A stretch of DNA of 64,000 bases from the NCBI GenBank assembly GCA_018466975.1, contig CM031556.1, positions 620,001 through 684,000 of the forward strand, read 5' to 3'. The notes beneath the pieces were generated by a model, which saw nothing but the letters and a program-made list of their open reading frames with translations, was not told the DNA's origin and did no database searches. The position numbers and the translations under genes are program-made. Below, one piece after another: positions 36,166 to 48,499 of this stretch (positions within the stretch are counted from its first letter, which is position 1; the number at the start of each line of letters is the position of its first letter). The stretch comes from Sparassis latifolia. Taxonomy: Eukaryota > Basidiomycota > Agaricomycetes > Polyporales > Sparassidaceae.

Positions 36166-37933
36166 CACTTCAGGGTACCCTTCCGACCTAGCTCTTAGCT
36201 TCAACATAATCTATATTGTGTAGTGGCTAAGAGCCTCTCAGGTGTCAGACAGACCATGGTACCAATACATGTCCCAGGGCATTATATGGGATTACCCAGG
36301 GCAAAGGCAGGGCAAAGGCTGGTCCAATGGCACAATTATCATATGGGATGTCCTATAGTACTAGGACATTGATATTTATATCCCAGTATTACTGGTTGTC
36401 CCATGGTGTCAGGGGTACATAGGGATGTCCCACTATTAGTAAAAGATGTATTTTCTGGCTATTGTATGGTAGTTTTTTTATACTTTATTCCACTATCATA
36501 TTATCTAAGCCTTAATTATAAAAACAGTGACTATAGTGATGTCCCTGGGTTGCGGTGGCCACCGCGGTTACCAGTGACCGTGAATGAGACTCAAAAACCT
36601 CAGTGATGAGCTGTCCTAAGTGCCAGATCCGAGTCGTGAGCTTGTCCTGAGGCCCATACAGAGGGCATGCACCACTCACCCCCTCGAGATAGGGGCCGAG
36701 ATGCCTCCCGATGGGCGTGTAATGGGGTGACGTCACGCGTGCTTGACCGATCGGGTAAGGAGTGACCCGCGCTTCCTTGCTGGGGCTTATCGAGTCACAA
36801 GATTGCCGGATTTGGCCTTATCAGGTCACAGTCCTGACGACCAAGCGTGTATTGGAGTGGTGACCCTCGCTTCGTCACGCGAGGGGTCACCACGCAGGTA
36901 ACCACGCCTGCCACCGGCAGTGTGGTACCCCGTAATATACTCTATATAAACAAGCACTTTATTTGCATATTATATAAGGTGGGATCTCCCATTTTAAGGA
37001 CATCCTAAGATGTTATTTTAAGATTTACAGATATTTAGTCTTTTCTTTAGCCTGAAGTTTCTATTTAACTACTATAATTATCTAGAGATTTATACTAACA
37101 GTTGAATTACTAAGGTTTAAGAGTGACAGGTCCTTACAAGGGATATCCCATCACATAAAGGGACATTCCATAATACAAAGGTGTCATTCAGTGAATGCAT
37201 TTCTGAGTGTAACTTGACTGAAGTCTTAGGTCAAATGCCTTTCTTTTTTCATTCAAATACAGTATATGATAGGAGACATGACAAGAATATATCTCCTTTG
37301 CTAGTATATTAGTAGACTGAGTAGTTCTATTTCTTAAGACACTTGGTGAAAGTTGTAGTATAGCTATGATACATACTATATGCTAAAGATTATATCATGT
37401 TAGTCTGAACATTATGTCAGAAAATGTAAAATTGATTTTAAAACACGAGAATAAACATTGTTGTTTGACCTGTCTTAGTTGTTATATGAGCCAATGAAGT
37501 TGTTGTACATGCTACCAATAGTAATATAGTCTTTATAACATTACAACTGCATACACAATACTTGATATGGGATATCCTGCTTTCTATAAATATTTCACCA
37601 TATATAAAGTGCAAATAAGGCACTTATTTACAGTATTCTAGTCACTGTTTTTATAATTAAGGCTTAAATAATATGATAGTGGAATAAAGTATAAAAAAAC
37701 TACCATACAATAGCCTGAAATAAATATTAATGTCCTAGTACTATAGGACATCCCATATGATAATTGTGCCATTGGACCAGCCTTTGCCCTGCCTTTGCCC
37801 TGGGTAATCCCATATAATGCCCTGGGACATGTATTGGTACCATGGTCTGTCTGACACCTGAGAGGCTCTTAGCCACTACACAATATAGATTATGTTGAAG
37901 CTAAGAGCTAGGTCGGAAGGGTACCCTGAAGTG
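36166..37933. mobile_element. long-TIR DNA element A1 in E3
   Basis: Starts CACTTCAGGGTACCCTTCCG and ends with its reverse complement; the inverted repeats extend about 350 bp (36166-36530 against 37933-37620). It is flanked by the 7-bp direct repeat GCAAGGT (36159-36165 and 37934-37940). The sister copy at 51040 has the empty site GTATGCAAGCTGTAGTACAG. 1768 bp, no coding sequence. Non-autonomous; superfamily not assignable from the TIR alone (7 bp here and 8 bp in A2 point toward hAT-like or related). Confidence 0.85.
36536..36935. mobile_element. GC-rich insertion inside A1
   Basis: About 400 bp of visibly GC-rich sequence (from TGATGTCCCTGGGTTGCGG to GGTACCCCGTAATA) interrupts A1 just inside its left inverted repeat; the matching position in the right repeat is uninterrupted. 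It is probably another small element or solo LTR, but no clear target duplication could be fixed. Confidence 0.45.
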
Positions 37934-39420
37934 GCAAGGTGTAGTACAGTAACAACAGGGACTACAAAGTTTGTAGTTAAACCCTAGACCTGACCCAGGA
38001 CTAGGTGCAGCCCATGCATACAAATTTGTATTGAAAAGTCGTTCTCACACATAGAGGCCATTTCATCTGTCCCTCAGGATTTGGCGGAAGCCCTATCCCA
38101 TAAAGAACAATTCCTTCGTACCTCAGGAATCATAATCTAATAATATGTAGTAAGTGTCCTACAATGTCCTACTGTACTTAGTGGTGTGAGTTGATAAGGG
38201 TCTTACAATAGTTTATAAGGTCACCTACTGACTCTCAGTCTATTGTCTAGTAACATTCAGCAAGTCATCAATAGCCTATTACACTGGCGCCTAATATATA
38301 CTCTTTAGTATCAGTTTGTAATAAGCTTACAATAGTCTGAATATGTCACCTTATGTCACTTTGTAAGAATCTCCAGTAACCTACAATAGTGTCTAGTAAT
38401 CTCTAGTAAATGCTTTAGCATGCAAGTTTATAATGGCCTTACAATAGTTGAATATATCATCTAGCGTCAATTTATAAGATGCTTACAATAGTCTATCATC
38501 TAGTATCAGTTGATAAGGGCCCTACAGTAGCCTACAAAGTGATATATTGACTTTTACCCTGTTGTCTAGTAATGTTTAGACTGGCAAGTATAGGCACTGC
38601 ATGGCAAGGAATGGCAAGAGCCATCATCTGAATCTCAACACATGGGGAGTTTAGAAATCTTGTCGATTAGTGAGGTCCATTGACAAAATTTCTAAACTCA
38701 GCCGTGCGTTGAAAGTCAGCCTACTGCATTTGGATAAGATTTTCGGACTCAGGCCATGATGTCAAACTTGCATGGCTTGTAGCTCAGTTAATTCTACTTG
38801 GATTTTGATGAACCAAGTAAGCATTCTGACCGGTTTTTTGAGCTGAATGTGAGGGTATCACCTTCAAAACACCAGAATCACTTCCTGCAGGGCTACAATC
38901 CATTTTGGCTCAAACCACTTGTTTCCACTCATCTAGCCAAATTTGCCAGACTTGTAGTTCACTCAATTCTGCTGGGATTGAGATGAACCCAGAGGCCATT
39001 CTGACCAAATTTTGCTGAATCTGACAGTGTTACTTATAGAATGTCAGGATCACTTGCTGGAGTGCTAAAATCCATATTCTCAGTTTTCTCTCACTTCTGC
39101 TTGTTTCTTTAAGGAAAGCAAAATGTGCACTGCTTGTAAGAAATAAGGCGCCCTATCTAACATGTTTATGTGCATTGTAAAGTCATTGAAAAAAATTTCT
39201 GACATTTATACGATTTTTCTGCACTTCAGACTCGGCACTCTAATCTAAAACTCAGATATCTCTGCCAGTTTTACTCAGATTTACTTGGTTTAACAGAGCA
39301 TTATGCTTCATTTCCTGCATTGATTTTAATGGGACTGCTGTGTGTGTGTTGGAATTAGTATGTGCTTGCATAATACATTAGCCTTCTGTGGCTGCTATGG
39401 CACTTGTATTAATTACTATT

Positions 39421-39924
39421 TGTTACAATGGTCCCTGGCATGGGCCATGCGAACGGGCTCCGGCCCGAGTTGGAACGTTCTCGCAGTACGCAACTGCGAT
39501 GTTGAGGCCTCACCTAGAGGCTAATTGGATATCACGTGCTATGATGTCACTAATCTAGAATATGATGTCATGGTTCTCGATCTAGTCTAGGTACAGCTGA
39601 CCCTAGACCTCGGTATGTATAGTCGGCCCGGCCTCATGGCCATCTCATGATGCTTATTGACGATACACCTATACCTCATGGTGTGCGCCTGACCTTGTAC
39701 TGATAAGATGGACCAATGACGGCCAATGGCGGCCATTGTGGCATGTATTTGATAGGTTCCGCAATCTGAACCTACCCATTCATAGACCATATCTGGTGCG
39801 TGTTGGCTTGAGGTCGATCGTTTGAGTCTTGCACCGGTCCCCGACAGGGCTGGTTGGCATCGACGACTTGAGCCTCCTAAAGGCTGGCGTGTACTCGGGT
39901 CACCCCTTGGGTTTCCTCGTAACA
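39421..39924. mobile_element. probable solo LTR in E4
   Basis: A 504-bp insertion beginning TGTTACAATGG and ending CCTCGTAACA (6-bp TGTTAC/GTAACA inverted ends), flanked by the 5-bp direct repeat CTATT (39416-39420 and 39925-39929). The empty site CACTATTTGTGCAAGTC is present at 50985. TG..CA ends with a 5-bp duplication are the signature of an LTR retrotransposon remnant. No internal region is present. Confidence 0.75.
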
Positions 39925-40846
39925 CTATTTGTGCAAGTCACGCTGGTTTTTACTATAATCACTTTGAAACACTGCAAGATATAGTACAGTAACAACAGGC
40001 ACTGCAAAGTTTGTAGTTCAACCCTAGACCTAACTCAGGACTAGATGCATCTCATACATACAAATTTGTATCGAAAAGTTATTCTCATGCATAGGGCCAT
40101 TTCATCTGTCCTCAAGATCTGGCGAAAGTCCTATCTCATAAAGAACAATTCCTTCATACCTCAGAAATCGTAATGCATCTCATGCATATAAATTTGTACT
40201 TGTGGAGAGTAGGTCACTGCTTTGCATGGCAGGAACGATTCCTGAGGTCCTGTGTTCCTGCCTTTCTCTCATTATCTAATTGTTCCCACATGCTTTAATC
40301 ATTTTGTATTACTCCTTAGTAGTTAATTACTTGTGAAGAGTGGTCCATTGCATTGCATAACATGTTGTATATTTATTTGGTATTTATTCGAAGGTTTCAC
40401 CATTTATATTCACTTAAAACAGTCACTTTAGGTGAAAATCTACTAAAAGTTTATGTCATATTAATAAGTATAAAGAACTCAAGTCTTTCTTGTTAGTGTA
40501 TAATTTTTTGAAGCTCTGAAACTGAGTTTTTATTCTAACTACATTTACGTAAAAATTCATTTTATACAGATATCAAAAAGAAATGAAATATTAGAATGTC
40601 TTATATTTGGATACTCTAAGTATCATTAATAACTGCATTACAATATTTTAGTATCCTATTTATCTGACATTTTACTTATGAATATTTGGTAACAGTACTG
40701 CAATAGTCCAGCATGCTATATGTCTGTACCAAAAAGTTATAAGAAAATGCAAGCACTTTTTAAATGAAAGCATTATAATAGTTTATAATGTTATTCAATA
40801 ACTGGTATATTGATTAGTATAATATAGTGAGTTTCTAATAATATTA

Positions 40847-42298
40847 CACTTCAGGGTACTCTTTATCCCTAGCTCTTAGCAACAAGATCTTCTATAGTAT
40901 GTCATAGCTAAGAGCTTCTTAAGTGTCAGACTAACCATGGTACCTATTATGTCCTAGGGCATTCTGTGAGATTGCCCAGGGCATAGATAGGATATAGGCT
41001 GGACATATGAGATAATTATTATGTGGGATGTCCTACTAGGCTAGGACATTAATTGTTTATCCCAGTATTACTGGTTGTCCCATGGTGTCAGGGGTACATA
41101 AGGATGTCCTACTATTAGTAGAAGATGTATTTTAGGCTGTTGTATATTTATTATTTCATCTTTTCATCTACTGCCATACTATATAAACTGTAATTACATA
41201 GTATGGTAAATCAGTGCTTTATTAACACTTTATATAAAAATGGGACTTTTCATTTTAAGGATATCCCATTTTAAGGACATCCTATTTTAAGGACATCCCA
41301 TTTTAAGGACATCCTAAAATATGATTTATTTGTATGCTGACAGCTATTCAGGCTATTATTTGTCTGAATATATCTGTTAGACTACTATAATTACCTAAAG
41401 ACCTATACTAGTCATTGTATTATTAAGATTGGAGAGTAACAGGTCCTTAGATGGGATAGCCCATCCTATAGCATAATGTCCCAGAGTATAAGAAGTCATT
41501 AGGTGTATGTGTTTGTGAATGTAACTTTACTGCAATCTTAGGTCAAATGTCTTCCTTGTTTTGTTCAGGTACATTCTATAGTAGCAGACTTGACTAAAGT
41601 GTCTCTTATTTGCTTGTGTATAAGTAGACTGAGTTACTGTGTTTCTTCTGGTTATTAATAAAAGTTATAGAATATTCATGTTAGATGTAATATACTAAAG
41701 GTGACATCACATTGATTTGAACATTGCATCAGAAAAGGTATAATTACTTTTAAAATACCAGAATAAGAACTGTTGTTTGGCCTGTTATAGTTATTATTTG
41801 ATCTAATGAACATGTCATACATCCCACTAATAGTAATTAGTACTATAACACTGCAGGTGAATATAAAACTTAGTATGGGATATTCCACTATTTGTGGATC
41901 TCTCATCTCATTTGAAGTATCAGTAAAGCACTGGTTTACCATACTATGTAATTAAGGTTTATACAGTATGGCAGTACATGAAAATATGAAACAACAAATA
42001 TACAACAGCCTAAAATACATTTTCTGCTAATAGTGGGACATCCTTATGTACCCCTGACACCATGGGACAACCAGTAATACTGGGATAAACAATTAATGTC
42101 CTAGCCTAGTAGGATATCCCACATAATAATTATCTCATATGTCCAGCCTATATCCTATCTATGCCCTGGGCAATTTCATAGAATGCTCTGGGACATAATA
42201 GGTACCATGGTTAGTCTGACACTTAAGAAGCTCTTAGCTATGACATACTATAGAAGATCTTGTTGCTAAGAGCTAGGGATAAAGGGTACCCTGAAGTG
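40847..42298. mobile_element. long-TIR DNA element A2 in E5
   Basis: 1452 bp starting CACTTCAGGGTACTCTTTAT with matching inverted end (GGTACCCTGAAGTG), inverted repeats about 290 bp or longer, flanked by the 8-bp direct repeat TAATATTA (40839-40846 and 42299-42306). An uninterrupted equivalent (CATAATATTATACTC) is at 33736. Same family as A1 but diverged. Just inside the left repeat is a short tandem of CATTTTAAGGACATCC (41248-41320). No coding sequence. Confidence 0.85.
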
Positions 42299-42639
42299 TA
42301 ATATTATACTCTTGACTTACTTATAAGATGTCATTTGATTGTAGTTTATAAAAATCTTATAATAGTATATAAGAACATGCAACACACTTTACAAGAATAA
42401 TATGTTATATTATCACATGAGTCTTACACATCTGCTATATCGCCTACCAACCTTTCACATACCATTTAATATTTGTTGACAATGTAGTATAATGTAGATA
42501 ATAATTTATTTGTAGCTGCCTGATCATAGTTTAACATATTACTGAGTATCTCAGAGTAGGATTATTTAAAACATAGTTTTAAAATAATATTATTCTGTCC
42601 TTTTATCAAAACTATATCAGAATGTTACTAAAAATTGTT

Positions 42640-43100
42640 AGTACACCTCTCATAGAAATCACCTTTGAAATTACTTTAAAATGATACTACTATATTGTTC
42701 TGTCAAATGTATACAAAATTGCTAAAAAGTGACCAGTATGCATTCTAAAAGACTGAGCTAAAAAATGGCTTCAAAATGATATTATCAGGTCATTTTATAA
42801 CATCTATACAAAAATATAACTAAAAAGCAACTAGTATGCATTCTAAAAGAATTGGCTGAAAAATGGCTTCAAAATGGTATTACTATGTCATTTTAAAAGA
42901 ATTGGCTGAAAAATGGCTTCAAAATGATATTACTCAGTTATTTTGCAAAAAGTACATAAAAACATCACTAAAAAGTGACTAGTATGCATTCTAAAAGATT
43001 CAGCTAAAAATGGCTTCAAAATAATATTACTAGGTCATTTTATAAAATCTATATAAAAATATGACTAAAAAGTTATTAATATTCATTTTACAAGGATTGC
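42640..43100. repeat. tandem array of about 90-bp units in E5
   Basis: Same unit as 34075-34600 (AAAAATGGCTTCAAAATGAT and TATGCATTCTAAAAGA words), about five copies, some with internal duplication (the GAATTGGCTG words near 42850 and 42900). Confidence 0.75.
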
Positions 43101-43839
43101 CTTAATAGCCTATGATGTCATGTACCTACTCCAAGGTAACTATCTGATAGAAGTTTTTTAGAATTTTGGATTCTATAGGCCACATTTTTCTAATATTTTT
43201 ATAATGTTTTTGGATTTTTTCTAAGTATTTGCAATAGGTACCTATTTGACAGCAAAAATAAGTTGGGTCTCCCATGACTCAAATCATTTTTATCATACAA
43301 AAAAATGTCTGAAAGTTTTATACATATAATAGTCTACAATGTCATCAGATTTCTAGTATGACATCTAATATCGGTTTGTAAGTACCTTACAGTAGTCTGA
43401 CATACTACCTATTATTTGTAATAGAGGCCTTACAATGCCCAATAATATGATCTGGTAATGTCTAATAGGCTCCTACAATATGTTACTACATAGTTTACTA
43501 ACTTTTAGCAAGTTGCTCAGTACTCTAATGACCTTATAATAGCCTGGTATGACACCTAGTATTTATTTGTAAGGCCTTATAATAGTCTGAAAGGCCACCT
43601 AGTATCAGTTTGTAGGTGTCTTATAATGATCTACAATGTCATCTACAAAATCCTAATATACCACCTACAAACCATGAATAGTCTATTATATACTCTACTG
43701 ACTCCTAGTATGTGATATAATAATGTCTAGTAAGCATTCTACGATATTCTAGTACACTGAGTAGTCTGAGTTTATAAAAGCCTTACAGTAGTTTACAAAT
43801 TTATCTACTGACTCTTAATATATAAGATTCACTACAAAA

Positions 43840-44830
43840 ACGATCCTAAAACTGTTACAAATGTGCCTACAAGAATCGTTACAAAAAATGTTATTAATAT
43901 GCCTCTAAACATCACTACAAAAAATGACCGTACAAACTGTTATAAATGTGCCTACAAAAAGCACTACAAAAAATGTTACCAAGGCCCCTATACGAATTAC
44001 TACAAACAAAAAGCACTACAAAAAATGTTACCAAGGCCCCTATACGAATTACTACAAACAAATAACACTAGAAAGTGTTACAAATGTGTCTACAACAATA
44101 TTAAAATGTATACAAGAAATTGTTACCAATGTGGCTATAAGAATCACTACAAAAAATGAGCTCACAAACTGTTACACATGTGCCTATAAGAATCATTACA
44201 ATAAAGTTACCAATGTGTTTATAAGAATCACTACAAAAAATGCCTCTAAAAACAGTTACTAATGTGCCTACAAGAATCACTACAAAAAATGACCCTAGAA
44301 AGGGTTACAAATGTGTTTACAAGAATCACTACAAAAACTGTGACCAACGTGCCTATAAGAATCACTACCAAAAATGACCCTAGAAACTGTTACTAATGTG
44401 CCTAAAGGAATAACTACAAAAATTGTTACCAACGTGGCTATAAGAATGACGACAAAAAATTACCCTAGAAACTGTGACTAATGTGCCTACAAGGATCACT
44501 ATGAAAAATGTTACCAATGTGCCTACAAGGATCACTACAAAAAATGTTACCAATGTGCCTATACGAATCACTACAAAAAATGACTCTGAAAACTGTTACA
44601 AATGTGCCTACAAGAATGACTACAAAAAATGTTACCAAGGTGCCTATAAGAATCACTACAAAAAATGACCCTAGAAAGTGTTACAAAGGTGCCTACAAGG
44701 ATCACTACAAAAAATGTTACCAATGTGTCTATAAGGATCACCACAAAAAATGATGCTGTGCCTATATGAATCACTACAAAAAATGACCCCAGAAACTGTT
44801 ACAAATGTGCCTATAACAATATATTAAAAT
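43840..44830. repeat. longest TAGAAACTG/AATCACTAC tandem array
   Basis: About 1 kb alternating a 48-nt type (with TAGAAACTGTTACAAATGTG) and a 36-nt type (with AATGTTACCAATGTGCC), both ending AATCACTACAAAAAATG. One 54-nt segment near 43985-44055 is duplicated exactly (GTTACCAAGGCCCCTATACG). The period keeps one frame open, producing spurious Lys/Tyr/Asn/His-rich ORFs on both strands. Confidence 0.8.
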
Positions 44831-47800
44831 GTATACAAGAAATTGTTATGGTATTCTCTACTAACTCCTAGTGTGTGATTTAATAATGTGTAGTAAGTGT
44901 CCTATAACATCTCACTACATTGATAAGTTGTGTGGGTTGATAAGGGCTATACTATTAAATAGTCTACAAAGTCGCCTACTGACTCTTAGTATATTGTCTA
45001 GTAATGTTAGCAAGTCAACAACACCCTATAATACTGGCTCCTGATATATTCTATAGTATCAGTTTGTAATGAGCTTACAATAGTTGGAAATGTTACCTGG
45101 CATCACTTTGTAAGAATCTTCAATAGTCTCTAATAATCTCTCGTAAGTGCCCTAGTGAACATGTTTACGATGATCCTACAATAGTTAGATATGTCATCTA
45201 GTGTCACTTTGTAAGATGCTTACAATAGTCTAGTAGACTGACCACTTTGATAAAGGCATTACAATAGCCTACAAAGTGTTATATTCACTCCTAGTATGTC
45301 TAGTAGTGTTTAGTAACCCTGCTTCAATGCCTTATTATACCATTTTTTGAATTCCATTACACCCTCTAGTATTGGTTTGTAAGGCCTTACAATATTCTAA
45401 TATGCCATCTAGCATGGATTTGTAAGAACTTTACAATGGCTTACAACATTGTCTAGTTACTTCTACAAGTCCACTATCATCAAAGGGCCATGCCATAATT
45501 TTTCTGGTATTTTTGCGATTTGTCTGCATTTTATTCTGCATATTTATCTTCAGCCACAAGCATGTGCACGTCACATGCCCTCTATGGAGGTCACGTGACA
45601 TCACCGGCTTCAAGCACTTGTTACCACACTTCTAGCCAAACTTGCTAAGCTTGTAGTTCACTCGGATTTGAATAAACCCGGTAGCCATTCTAACCTATTT
45701 ATGCTGAATCCGACGGTGTTATTCTTAGAACATCAAAATTACTTTCTGGAGTGTTACAATCTATTTTCTCAGTTTTTTCTCACTTCACCTTGTTTCTTCA
45801 ATGTGCACTGCTTGTACAAAATAAGGCACCCTATTTAGCATGTTCATGTGCGTTTTAGAGTCATTCTCTTTTTTCTGGCATTTCTCTTCTGATGCCAGAC
45901 ATCCAATACTCTACGATCAGCCCATCCCTTTTCCAGAACATTATTATAATTCCTGAGATACGAAATTTTTCTCCACTTCACACTGAGCATTCTAATCCCA
46001 AACTGAGATATCTCAGCCAGTTTTACTCAGATTTACTTGAATTAAGAGAGCATTGTGCTCCATTTCCTTCACAGATTTCAATGGTACTCTTTTTATGCAT
46101 CTATAATTTCACTGACTATGATGCATTGGTACTTTGTGGCTGCTGTGGCACTTCTACTGATCACTATTTGTGCAAGTTGCATTGGTTTCTACTACAATCA
46201 CTTTGAAAGACCGACTGTATGCAAGCTGTAACACTTGCTTGGAGTGGGCCAATGCTAACGCACAGCAAGAACGATTTCTAATTTTAATATCTATCAGGCC
46301 TACACTTTTAATATATGTGTTTAGTCTTTTTTCTTGCACTCATCATTCAAAAGTATTATAGTTGTACATTTTTATAATTAAATATACATTTTGCTATGTT
46401 ACAATCTAATACAGTCATGCTTTAACATATACAACAACAGAACTAATCTTTGATATACACTTTGTCAGTGCTGTTGAATCCATACACGCTAGTTGTGCCT
46501 CTAATATACAAGTCTGCCCAGTTGTAATCTCATCATTAAACCAGACACTTCCAGTCTTTGTGATGATACATGCAGTAAAGTGAAATCCACCATAATAAAC
46601 TATACCACAAAGTCTATACTTCTGATTTTGCAATTCTAACTCAGATTCACAGTTAATCTGCAGACTGTTGGTGATGAAACACTGAAAATTTGACAAAGAC
46701 TCATATTCTAAATTATAGAGCAATGTACTATTACACTTAGGACAAACACGCTCAGAGCGTCTGGCAAAAATTGCATCCAGCCAGTCTGTACTTGATCTAT
46801 TTTTGTAGGACCCAAGTTTGAATGGACTATCTTTCCAAACTGCTCTGCTACAATCCCAAATCACTTGTCCATCTGTATTACTCTCAAATTCTATACTTGT
46901 GGGGAGTAGGCCACTGCTTTGCATGGCAGAAACGATTCCTGAGGTTTAATGTTTCTACTTTTATCTTATTATCTAATTATTTTCACATGCTTTAATTATT
47001 CTATATTACTCCTTAGTAGTTGATTATTTGTGAAGAGTGGTCCATTGTATTGCATTGCATAGCATCTTGTATTTTTATTAGACACCCATTTAAAGGTTTC
47101 ACCAGTTGTATTCACTCAAAACAGTCACTTTAGATGAAAATCTACTAAAATTTCATGTGATACTAATAAGTATAAAGAACTTAAGTCTTTCTTGTCAGTA
47201 TATTTTTTGAAGCTCTAATACTCTGTTTTTATTTCAACTAAATTTATGTGACAATTCATTTTATACAGATACTAAAGAAATAAAGTATTAGAATAACTTA
47301 CAATATTATTTGGATACTCCAGGTATCATGAACAACTGCATTACAATATTTTAGTATGCTATTTATCTAATATTTTACTTACAAATATTTGGTAACAGTA
47401 CTGCAATAGTCCAGCATGCCATTTATATGTCTATACAAAGTAGTTACAAGAAAATGCTACTGCTTTCTAAATAAAAGCATTATAATAGTGTACAATCTTA
47501 TTCAATAACTGGTAGATTGCTTAGTAATATATAGTATGCTTGTAACAATATTATACTTGTGACTGACTTATAACATGCTGCCTAATTATAGTTTATAAGA
47601 GCCTTATAATATGTTATATTATCACATGAGTCTTATATGTCTACTATATCATCTACTAACTTTTTCTATACCATTTAATATCAGTTAATAAGCAGTATAA
47701 TATAGATAATAATTTATTTATAGCTGCCTAATAATAGTCTAACATATTGCTAAGTATCTCAGAGTGAGATTATTTAAAAGATGACTTTAAAATGATATTA

Positions 47801-47869
47801 CTCGGTCCTTTTATCAAAACTGTATAAGAATGTTACTAAAAATTGTTAGTACACCTCTCCTGAAAATGC

Positions 47870-48450
47870 TTTTCAAAATTGTGTTAAAATATATCATGTT
47901 GTTCTGTAAAACGTATATAAAAACATTACTAAAAAGGTCCTAGTATGCATTTTAATAGACTCAGCTGAAAAATGGCTTTAAAATGAGATCACTATGTTGT
48001 TTTGCAAAAAGGCTATAAAAATGTTACTAAAAAATGACTAATATGCATTATAAAAGACTCAGCCAAAAAATGGCTTCAAAATGATATTACTATGTTGTTT
48101 TGCAAAAAGTATATAAAATATAAAAACATCACTAAAAATGACTAGTATGCATTCTAAAAGACTCAGCCAAAAAATGGCTTTAAAATGATGCTACTTTGTC
48201 ATTTTATAAAATTGATATAAAAACCTTACTAAAAAGTAACTAGTATGCATTCTAAAAGACTCAACTGAAAAATGGCTTCAAAATAATATTACGATATTGT
48301 TTTGCAAAAAGTGGATAAAAATGTTACTAAAAAGTGATTACTATGCATTCCAAAAGAATTGGCTGAAAAATGGCTTCAAAATGATATTACTATGTCATTT
48401 TATAAAATTTATATAAAGACCTGACTAAAAAGTCGTTAATATTCATTCTG
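47870..48450. repeat. tandem array of about 90-bp units in E2
   Basis: Six to seven copies of the unit seen at 34075-34600, with GCATTCTAAAAGACTCAGCC and AAAAATGGCTTCAAAATGAT words. Confidence 0.75.
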
Positions 48451-48499
48451 TAAGGATCACCTTCATAGCCTACTATGTCATGTACCTACTCCAAGGTAA

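Larger units (their letters stand above)
33090..38135 (+). mobile_element. non-autonomous Helitron copy E3, complete, inside E4
   Basis: Starts CTTGTGAGGAGTGGACCATT after an A and ends CTCAGGAATCATAA before a T, 5046 bp. The joined flanks (AGTATGTCA + TCTAATAATATGTAG) match the uninterrupted site near 56270 (AGTATGCCATCTAGTAATATG). This gives exact ends, no target duplication and A/T insertion, as for Helitrons. Near the left end a hairpin (GCCATGCAAAGCA..TGGC on the minus strand) lies about 15 nt from the terminus; near the right end a hairpin of GATTCC/GGAATC lies next to the terminus. Inside are a 90-bp array, the TAGAAACTG array, a long-TIR element and a conserved 200-bp tail. No coding capacity. 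Confidence 0.8.
32270..40173 (+). mobile_element. non-autonomous Helitron copy E4 (left-truncated, interrupted)
   Basis: AT-rich sequence starts abruptly near 32270 and matches the interior of the other E copies (ATATCTTACTACATAGTTTAC here, ATATGTTACTACATAGTTTAC at 43479). It is interrupted by E3 (33090-38135) and a solo LTR (39421-39924). It ends with the family's conserved tail: TAGTACAGTAACAACAGG near 39975, ACAAATTTGTAT, and a degenerate terminal hairpin ending CAGAAATCGTAA at 40173. The left part with the CTTGTG start is missing. A further 25-bp tail fragment lies at 40174-40198. Confidence 0.7.
40199..46233 (+). mobile_element. non-autonomous Helitron copy E5, right end displaced
   Basis: Starts CTTGTGGAGAGTAGGTCACT at 40199 after an A, and follows the E3/E2 body: 90-bp array at 42640-43100, the long TAGAAACTG array at 43840-44830, the CAGCCACAAGCATGTGCA region, and GACCGACTGTATGCAAGCTG. 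It breaks off at 46233 inside the tail, where the autonomous element begins, so the missing tail should lie beyond that element's other end. Interrupted by A2 (40847-42298). No coding capacity. Confidence 0.65.

Noticed and set aside
43863..44753. Several open frames with repeating Lys-Asn-His-Tyr-Lys-Lys and Cys-Tyr words, like a zinc-binding repeat protein
   Set aside because: They are translations of the 48/36-nt tandem array; similar frames occur on both strands and in every array copy, with no start context, introns or conserved ends.
46234..46280. Reading CTTGCTTGGAGTGGGCC at 46234 simply as a decayed extra end of E5
   Set aside because: E5's sequence breaks off exactly there, and the coding fragment that starts at 46415 runs away from it, so it fits better as the terminus of the coding element; some doubt remains.
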